Origin: an uncultured Lachnospiraceae bacterium
GTDB lineage: Bacteria; Bacillota; Clostridia; Lachnospirales; Lachnospiraceae
Direction: 5' to 3'
DNA: 11,886 nt
NCBI GenBank assembly: GCA_910589635.1
Contig: CAJUTD010000069.1
Location: 1-11,886 of the forward strand
The notes below the pieces were generated by a model. The model saw only the letters and a program-made list of their open reading frames with translations. It was not told the DNA's origin and made no database searches. Below, one piece after another: positions 6,535 to 11,886 of the stretch. The position numbers and the translations under genes were made by a program. Within the stretch, counting starts at the first letter, position 1. Each line of letters starts with the position of its first letter.

Positions 6535-6591
6535 ATGGCGGGAAGCGAGGAAAAATATATCGCCGATGATGTGTTCCGCGGCAAAGCCTGA
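6535..6591 (+). CDS. Possible 18-aa leader peptide
   Basis: ATG at 6535 follows GAAAGGAAAAAT, an acceptable ribosome site, and encodes MAGSEEKYIADDVFRGKA, ending TGA 6589-6591. It lies before the promoter-like site at 6631, so it would belong to a longer transcript. The segment 6577-6585 (CGCGGCAAA) also occurs in leader copy B. The frame is too short to prove by itself; it could be chance. Confidence 0.2.
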   Translation: MAGSEEKYIADDVFRGKA

Positions 6592-6630
6592 GACAGAACG
6601 GAAATTATCAGTATTTTATCTATGCTCTGC

Positions 6631-6659
6631 TTGTTGTTTTTGTTTTTTTGTTTTATAAT
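6631..6659 (+). promoter_or_regulatory. Sigma-A-type promoter for the HD/GHKL gene
   Basis: TTGTTG at 6631-6636 and TATAAT at 6654-6659 are separated by 17 nt, with a T-rich spacer. The -10 box is a perfect consensus match and the -35 box matches TTGACA at 4 of 6. Transcription would start near 6666, leaving about 115 nt of leader before the ATG at 6782. The rest of the gap 6437-6781 holds the hairpin at 6473, a possible tiny ORF at 6535 and no other gene. Confidence 0.65.
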
Positions 6660-6781
6660 CTTGCTGAGAGCGATACAGTTTGGCAGGAATTCGATAAGAA
6701 AAATACGAAAATAGGAGGCTGGGAGAGAGTGACAGTATGTTACCGGCCTAAGAACCATTTGGACTACAGGGAGGGAAATAT

Positions 6782-9700
6782 ATGGTTCACTCTAAAAATC
6801 TGGAAGAGACAAAGCTATGGATGAGCTATCAGGAAAAAACAGTATCTAGCCAGGAACGAAGCCGTTGGGTCAAAGAGGTGTATGAGGCGGCGGCAAAGTA
6901 TCTGCTGGATGTTCGGCTGACCTTTCAAAATTACACGCTGCATGATGAAACACATATATTGAATGTGCTGGATGCGATGGGCGGATTGCTGGGAGACAAG
7001 ATAGGGCAGTTGAGCGTTGGTGAAATGGAATTGTTGATTTTAGCTGCCTGTTTGCATGATATAGGCATGGTTTATACAGAGGAGGAAAAACAGGGTTGCT
7101 ATCAGGATGAAACGTCATGCAAGAAATTTTTAAGGAAATACTGCCCGGAGTTATTGGGGCGTCCGGCGCAGGAGTGGACGGAAGATATCAGGAAGTGGTA
7201 TCTTCGCACCTTACATCCATTTCGGCTTGCAGACGTCTTGCAGAATGAAGCATGGAAGGAATTATTTGACAGGCGGCCGCTGGATGCGGCGCCCAGGCGT
7301 TGTATGATAGCTGTCTGCCAGGCGCACGGAGAAAATCCCACAGATTTGTGCCATAACAGTGATTTAGAGTATCTGTCTGCGGATGAGGCGGATCCTCTGT
7401 TTTGTGCGCTTTTACTCCGCCTGGCAGATTTGTTGGATTTTGATGATACGCGCGCCCCCCGGGTATTATACAGCTATGTGGCCTGTAATGAGCAGAGCCG
7501 TGCGGAGTGGGACAAGCATCAGGCGTCGGCAGGTTTCCGCTATCCGGCGTCGCCATCTGCGAGTGACCTGCCTTATAAGGCGCGGTGCCTGAGTCCCGGA
7601 GTAGAGCATGCCGTCAGGGATTTTCTGGACTGGGTGGATGAAGAACTGGGCAACTGCATCAGACTGCAGAAACGATGCCATATGTTCTGGCAGCAGGAGT
7701 TTCCTTTTCCAAGAGCGGTGTCAAGAAAGGAAATCGAGTCAGAGGGGTATATGAGCGGTGATTTCCGTCTGACGATGGACCAGAAGTATGTCTTGGAACT
7801 TCTGACCGGGGAAAACTTATACGATAACCGGGACGTTTTTCTGAGAGAATTATTGCAAAATGCCATAGACGCCACCCTGCTGCGCGGAGAGATGGAGCCT
7901 GGTTTCATACCCGAGCAGGCGCGGATTGATTTATGGGAGTGGAATGATAAGGAAGGGAATATCTGGTTTCGCATTGACGACCAGGGAATCGGCATGACGT
8001 TAGGCATGTTGCAGCGCTATTTTCTGAAAGTGGGCAATTCCTATTACAATTCCCGGGAACTGGAACGGGATATGCGGGACCATGGGCAGATAAAGAAATA
8101 TCAAGGGATAAGCCGTTTTGGAATTGGTTTCTTGTCGTGTTTTCTCTGTGGAGATTATGCCGAAGTTTCCACCCTCTATTTTGATGACGAAAAAAATGTC
8201 CGGGAAGAGGAAGTTTCAGCGTCTTATCAGACCTTACATTATGGCCTGCGTTTGCAGGTGACTGGGCTGAGCGGATATTATACCTTGAAGAATCAGGCCA
8301 AACACCATCAGACTGAGGGACGATTGCCGGCGCCGGACGGCCGCGGAGCGGCGGCAATAATCAATAAGGAGAGGGATGGCTACCGCGCCACGCCCGGCAC
8401 TTCTATTGTGCTCAGGCTTGACCCGGGGAAATTAGGAGCTCTTGATCTGCGCGGTGCGGTAGAGAAATATTTATTTGGCTCCCGCGTGCCGGTATATTAT
8501 AATGATAAACGGATTGGCTGGACGTATGAGGAGGTCATGCGGGCGGCGCATAAAGAACAAGGAGAGAAGCTTTATGAATTGACGCCTAAGATGAAGGCAG
8601 AATTTGATCGCAGCTTTCCGGCTGTCAGCGGACAGTATCCCAAACTGGCGGTATCTGTGATTCCCTTAGATACGGAGGAAGATCAGGTTCTGCCGGAGTT
8701 TTCCGGCGTTTTAGTGAAGTATGGTCTGCGTTTTGGACAGCAATTGCAGTGGAAGGTGAAGGACCAGACTTATGTAATGCGAGGAGGTTTTGATTTTCAA
8801 GAGAGTGGTAAAGAGATATGCTTAAGAGCGTGGAATAAGATTGAAGATGTTGTCGTTATTTATAAATGGGAACACTTACAGGAAGAATATGGTTCAGAAA
8901 AATTAGCCGCCTTAGAGGCTGAATTTGCAAAATATTCGCGATGTCCGAAAGCGGAAGACATGATGGAAGCATGGGAACCATTTTCGGGGCGGATGTATTT
9001 AGAGCAAGCGTGGAAAAGTTATCATGATAATCAGCAGGAGAGAGAGGTAGCGTTTTCAGTTGCCGAATTGGGATGTCCAGATATCGTGCAAGTTTGTTCA
9101 GGGCATCCACATGGAAATAATACATATGTATATCGAGGGATTTTAGCAGGTGATATGAAAGACCATCGTTATAAGCCTGGCAATGATTTTATAGTGTTTT
9201 TGGTGGAGGGTGCGTGGAGACCAGCGGTGGACGTCAGCCGTTCCAGAATATCTGAGTTACCCTTGTATGCGTTACTTGTTGTCAATGGGATTTTGTTTAA
9301 GTATCAGGTGGGGGATAATGCATGGTTTAATTTAAGGGAGGGTATAGTTTACTTAGGGGGGAGAAAAAAGCTTGCCCTGGAAGAATGGCGGGAACTGAAA
9401 GATTCACGGCTGGATAAATGGTTCCAGAAGAATCTGGACAATGTTTTCCTGGAAATGAAGCAGATGCTGCAAAGAGACGTCAAGGATGCAGAGACTGACA
9501 GACCCGCCTTATCGATAGGCTACTATGGTGTTTACGCGGTTGTCTATAAGTATTTTATGGTTTATCTTCAAGATAAATATCGAATGACCATCCAATATGA
9601 GGCTGGACAGATGCTTTCCTTTTATGGGAAGGAAGAGCATGAGAGGGAAGAGGCATATGATTTGTTCCCGCCCATGATGTTCTGCCGGGCTGCAAGCGAC

Positions 9701-9991
9701 GAGAGCCGTCAATATGTTTGCAGTGCAAGAGCTACAATACGAAGAGGCATTACGGCTGACCATCCGTTCGTAATCTGGCTTTTGCATCATGCAGCGCAGC
9801 TAAAGCAGTATTACCAGAGACAATTCGAGCAGATTGTGGATTGCCTTTGTAATGCTCCGGCAAAAGACATCATAGAAGTATGCAATAGGATTCGTGGACA
9901 ATTGCTTGATTTTCCAGAGCGTCATGGCATAGATATGGGTTCTTTTCCCAAGCTGGGCATGGATGATTTCTGGCCGTCGGGAGAAGAGTGA
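6782..9991 (+). CDS. HD phosphohydrolase-like domain fused to Hsp90/GHKL-type ATPase, 1069 aa
   Basis: A large, probably cytoplasmic protein. Residues about 20-300 form an HD-type domain: HDETHI with His54 and His58, LHDIGM with the paired His92-Asp93, QAHGENP with His182, and RLADLLDFDD with Asp216, in the order expected of metal-dependent phosphohydrolases. Residues about 325-600 form a GHKL ATP-binding fold: LRELLQNAIDA with Asn360 (N box), DDQGIGMT (399-406, the DxGxG box) and RFGIGFLSCF (445 onward, the Gly-rich lid). This is the Hsp90/MORC-like type, not a kinase. Further on, VDVSRSRIS (816-824) resembles the conserved Arg segment of Hsp90-like proteins. The C-terminal 240 residues are helical and unrecognised. 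AGGGAGGG sits 6 nt before the ATG. From memory, HD domains joined to Hsp90-like ATPases (HD-CE-type in Pfam) are linked with prokaryotic conflict systems; the exact role is unknown. Base composition shifts inside the gene. Confidence 0.88.
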   Translation: MVHSKNLEETKLWMSYQEKTVSSQERSRWVKEVYEAAAKYLLDVRLTFQNYTLHDETHILNVLDAMGGLLGDKIGQLSVGEMELLILAACLHDIGMVYTEEEKQGCYQDETSCKKFLRKYCPELLGRPAQEWTEDIRKWYLRTLHPFRLADVLQNEAWKELFDRRPLDAAPRRCMIAVCQAHGENPTDLCHNSDLEYLSADEADPLFCALLLRLADLLDFDDTRAPRVLYSYVACNEQSRAEWDKHQASAGFRYPASPSASDLPYKARCLSPGVEHAVRDFLDWVDEELGNCIRLQKRCHMFWQQEFPFPRAVSRKEIESEGYMSGDFRLTMDQKYVLELLTGENLYDNRDVFLRELLQNAIDATLLRGEMEPGFIPEQARIDLWEWNDKEGNIWFRIDDQGIGMTLGMLQRYFLKVGNSYYNSRELERDMRDHGQIKKYQGISRFGIGFLSCFLCGDYAEVSTLYFDDEKNVREEEVSASYQTLHYGLRLQVTGLSGYYTLKNQAKHHQTEGRLPAPDGRGAAAIINKERDGYRATPGTSIVLRLDPGKLGALDLRGAVEKYLFGSRVPVYYNDKRIGWTYEEVMRAAHKEQGEKLYELTPKMKAEFDRSFPAVSGQYPKLAVSVIPLDTEEDQVLPEFSGVLVKYGLRFGQQLQWKVKDQTYVMRGGFDFQESGKEICLRAWNKIEDVVVIYKWEHLQEEYGSEKLAALEAEFAKYSRCPKAEDMMEAWEPFSGRMYLEQAWKSYHDNQQEREVAFSVAELGCPDIVQVCSGHPHGNNTYVYRGILAGDMKDHRYKPGNDFIVFLVEGAWRPAVDVSRSRISELPLYALLVVNGILFKYQVGDNAWFNLREGIVYLGGRKKLALEEWRELKDSRLDKWFQKNLDNVFLEMKQMLQRDVKDAETDRPALSIGYYGVYAVVYKYFMVYLQDKYRMTIQYEAGQMLSFYGKEEHEREEAYDLFPPMMFCRAASDESRQYVCSARATIRRGITADHPFVIWLLHHAAQLKQYYQRQFEQIVDCLCNAPAKDIIEVCNRIRGQLLDFPERHGIDMGSFPKLGMDDFWPSGEE

Positions 9992-10050
9992 TGGAGTGCA
10001 ACGATGGCTGCAGCGGAGTAGCGTGCACCACACGCAGCAGGAGGTCAAAT

Positions 10051-10743
10051 ATGTTTAAATATATGACAGCACGGCAAGCCCAGAAAATATTGATAATTGA
10101 GGATGAAGCGGCAATACAGAAAATACTCTCTGAGCCGCTTACCTATGCAGGATATAAGATTACTACTGCTTCGGATGGATTGGAAGGTATCAATATATTT
10201 CATGAACAGGATTTTGACCTTATTCTATTGGATATCATGCTGCCTAAAATTGATGGATATACGGTATGTGAAATAATACGTCAGGAGTCGCAGATTCCAA
10301 TTATTCTATTAACCGCACTTGATACAGAAGATGCCCAAATTAAAGGTTTTGATAAATTGGCGGATGATTACATCACAAAACCGTTCTCCATTAAGCTCGT
10401 CTTAAAGCGAGTGGAAGCTATTTTACGGCGTACCTCATCAGATACGGTGTCAGACAGTATCCGCTACAAAGAAATTACTTTGAGTGAAACAGAACGCAGA
10501 GTTACGCTTTCTGGAAATGAGATAGCGCTTACCCACTTGGAATTTGAGATATTACTGTTATTGCTTAAAAACAAGGGGCGTGTTTTTACAAGAGATGACC
10601 TTTTCAATCTCGTTTGGGGCTATGATTTTGTAGGAGATGAAAAAGGCGTGAACTTTCATATTATGAATTTACGCAGGAAACTGGGTGTCGATTATATCGA
10701 AACGGTCAGAGGGGTGGGATATAGAATTGCCAAAGACAATTAA
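10051..10743 (+). CDS. OmpR/PhoB-family response regulator, 230 aa
   Basis: DNA-binding response regulator. The receiver domain (about 10-125) has the acidic pocket E17-D18, phosphoacceptor Asp61 in LILLDIMLP, Thr88 in IILLTALD and Lys110 in DDYITKPF. All key residues are present. The C-terminal winged helix (about 135-230) shows LTHLEFEILLLL, the RVFTRDDLFNLVWGYDF recognition region and the RGVGYRI wing typical of OmpR/PhoB. The start ATG 10051 has a perfect AGGAGG at 10039-10044. The frame is open further back to GTG 9988, overlapping the previous stop, but that extension (rich in Cys and Arg) has no ribosome site. Phosphorylation would come from the kinase encoded immediately downstream. 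There is only 59 nt between the HD/GHKL stop and this gene and no clear promoter, so read-through is possible. Target genes are not visible. Confidence 0.93.
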   Translation: MFKYMTARQAQKILIIEDEAAIQKILSEPLTYAGYKITTASDGLEGINIFHEQDFDLILLDIMLPKIDGYTVCEIIRQESQIPIILLTALDTEDAQIKGFDKLADDYITKPFSIKLVLKRVEAILRRTSSDTVSDSIRYKEITLSETERRVTLSGNEIALTHLEFEILLLLLKNKGRVFTRDDLFNLVWGYDFVGDEKGVNFHIMNLRRKLGVDYIETVRGVGYRIAKDN

Positions 10744-11886
10744 AAACAGTTTAAGTGTAAAAGTGTTTTTATGGGTGTTTTCTGCCCTTACTATTTGCAG
10801 TATGCTGATTTATGGAATTGTATTGACAGTCCTGCCGGGGCAATATCAGGTTACATCGGATAAGCAACTGGACGCAAATACCGAAATCCTTGTTTCAAAG
10901 CTGCAAGGTATGCCTTATGAGGAAGCTGTTAAAGAAATTTATAATTTTTGTATTCAAAACAATACAGCGGCAATACTTGGTGACGATAACGGAGCATTGA
11001 CCTTTGGTGAAATAAAATCAGAAGCTCTTACAGTTGCGACATCAAGTATTGCAACAACTGTTACTTTCTTGGACAGCGAAACGGAATACGCCCTCGTGGT
11101 ATCTTCCCTATCCCAAACGGCAGATGTTATTTTAAGCCTTATGTTACGCTTCTTGCCGATTATTTTTGCAATTATTCTGTTCCTGTCATCATTAAGCGCC
11201 TTTATTTGCAGCAAGGTGATTGTCAGCCCTATCGCTAAAATCAGTCAGATTTCCAAACAAATGACATCGCTTGATACGACTTGGAAGTGTGATATTGAAA
11301 GTAACGATGAAATTGGCGTACTAGCTTCCAGTCTGAATACAATGGCAAGCCGATTGCACGAAACTATGCAAGATTTAACGAACGCTAATAATCAATTAAC
11401 GGAGGATGTAGAAAAATTCAAAGCATTGGAAGAACAGCGAAAGAATTTTTTTGCAGCAGTATCCCATGAACTGAAAACCCCGCTTACTATCTTAAAAGGG
11501 CAAATTGAAAATATGATTTTGGGATACGGGGATTATCAGAATCACCAAAAATATCTGCCCGAAGCGCTAAAAGCCACGGAAGATATAGAACATCTTGTGA
11601 AAGAGATTATCGCTATATCCAAAATGGAAAGTATGGACTTAGAGGAGACCTTGCAGAAGGTTTCGCTAAAACAAACGATGAATGATACGATACAGGCTAT
11701 TTTACCGCTTGCACAGGATAAGGATATTCAGATACACCAAAATATCAATACCGATATGGTTTTGTTTGTCAATCTGGGTCTTTGGAATAAAGCCCTATCC
11801 AATATTATCGGGAATGCTGTCCGGCATTCTCCCTGCGGCGAAGATGTTTTTATCACTTTACAATCTTTTGAAAACGGAAATGCCAT
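10727..11886 (+). CDS. Sensor histidine kinase (partial, runs off window)
   Basis: Membrane sensor kinase pairing with the response regulator. The frame starts at TTG 10727, inside the end of the regulator gene (17-nt overlap), with GAGGGG about 12 nt upstream. It reads LPKTIKNSLSVKVFLWVFSA, a typical basic start followed by transmembrane helix 1 (about 11-35). A short extracellular region of about 100 residues follows, then a second helix (about 137-163), a HAMP linker (about 160-212) and a coiled coil. The dimerisation domain has FFAAVSHELKTPLTILKGQI with phospho-acceptor His247. The ATPase domain begins with the N box NKALSNIIGNAVRHS (Asn363). The window ends after 386 codons, before the G boxes, so the C-terminal end is missing. 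The short sensing loop is compatible with peptide- or envelope-stress sensors, which often neighbour ABC transporters, but no such transporter is visible downstream. Confidence 0.93.
   Translation, partial: MPKTIKNSLSVKVFLWVFSALTICSMLIYGIVLTVLPGQYQVTSDKQLDANTEILVSKLQGMPYEEAVKEIYNFCIQNNTAAILGDDNGALTFGEIKSEALTVATSSIATTVTFLDSETEYALVVSSLSQTADVILSLMLRFLPIIFAIILFLSSLSAFICSKVIVSPIAKISQISKQMTSLDTTWKCDIESNDEIGVLASSLNTMASRLHETMQDLTNANNQLTEDVEKFKALEEQRKNFFAAVSHELKTPLTILKGQIENMILGYGDYQNHQKYLPEALKATEDIEHLVKEIIAISKMESMDLEETLQKVSLKQTMNDTIQAILPLAQDKDIQIHQNINTDMVLFVNLGLWNKALSNIIGNAVRHSPCGEDVFITLQSFENGNA

Noticed and set aside
7573..8357. Long minus-strand open frames (up to 150 codons) opposite the HD/GHKL gene
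   Set aside because: They are antisense shadows of a gene with strong domain motifs; their translations are Ser/Pro/Arg-rich without family features.
9988..10050. Response regulator extended to GTG 9988
   Set aside because: The extra 21 residues are unlike any receiver domain, while a perfect AGGAGG supports ATG 10051.
1..11886. CRISPR arrays, tRNA or rRNA genes, insertion sequences
   Set aside because: No regularly spaced repeats, tRNA-like cloverleaf, rRNA segments or DDE transposase motifs were seen.

Overview
The window looks like the chromosome of a Gram-positive anaerobe of the Clostridia, most probably a Lachnospiraceae. The grounds are strong AGGAGG-type ribosome sites, GTG and TTG starts, A-rich mid-GC coding sequence, several small-protein families I associate from memory with that family, and tandem large serine recombinases. 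Every credible gene reads on the + strand.

Region 1 (1-3690) is one end of an integrative element. It holds the tail of one large serine recombinase, a complete 560-aa recombinase, and a complete 525-aa recombinase overlapping it by 4 nt. About 120 nt after the last stop, the sequence abruptly becomes the C-terminal coding end of an S8 (subtilisin-like) peptidase. The change point lies at the centre of a TTGACA-N11-TGTCAA dyad, so 3685-3707 is a candidate attachment site.

Region 2 (3691-5300) is a zone of gene decay. It contains the S8 peptidase 3' remnant, a hairpin terminator, the C-terminal remnant of an FtsX/MacB-type ABC permease, one apparently intact small gene (4682-4894), and the N-terminal remnant of a beta-lactamase-family serine hydrolase broken by a frameshift in an A run. 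Two diverged copies of a leader sequence lie here, one before the small gene and one before the next operon. Both downstream genes begin ATG GCA ATG.

Region 3 (5304-6501) is a two-gene operon of charged, Lys/Glu-rich, probably coiled-coil proteins without signal peptides or membrane segments, closed by a strong GC-rich hairpin.

Region 4 (6502-9991) starts with a leader carrying a good sigma-A-type promoter. It leads into one 1069-aa gene that joins an HD phosphohydrolase-like domain to an Hsp90/GHKL-type ATPase domain. This is the most interesting protein here. The architecture suggests a stress or conflict (possibly anti-phage) effector, but the sequence does not prove that. Its composition is mosaic.

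Region 5 (10051-11886) is an OmpR-family response regulator followed, with a 17-nt overlap and a TTG start, by its sensor histidine kinase, which runs off the window. No transporter or other target of this two-component system is visible.
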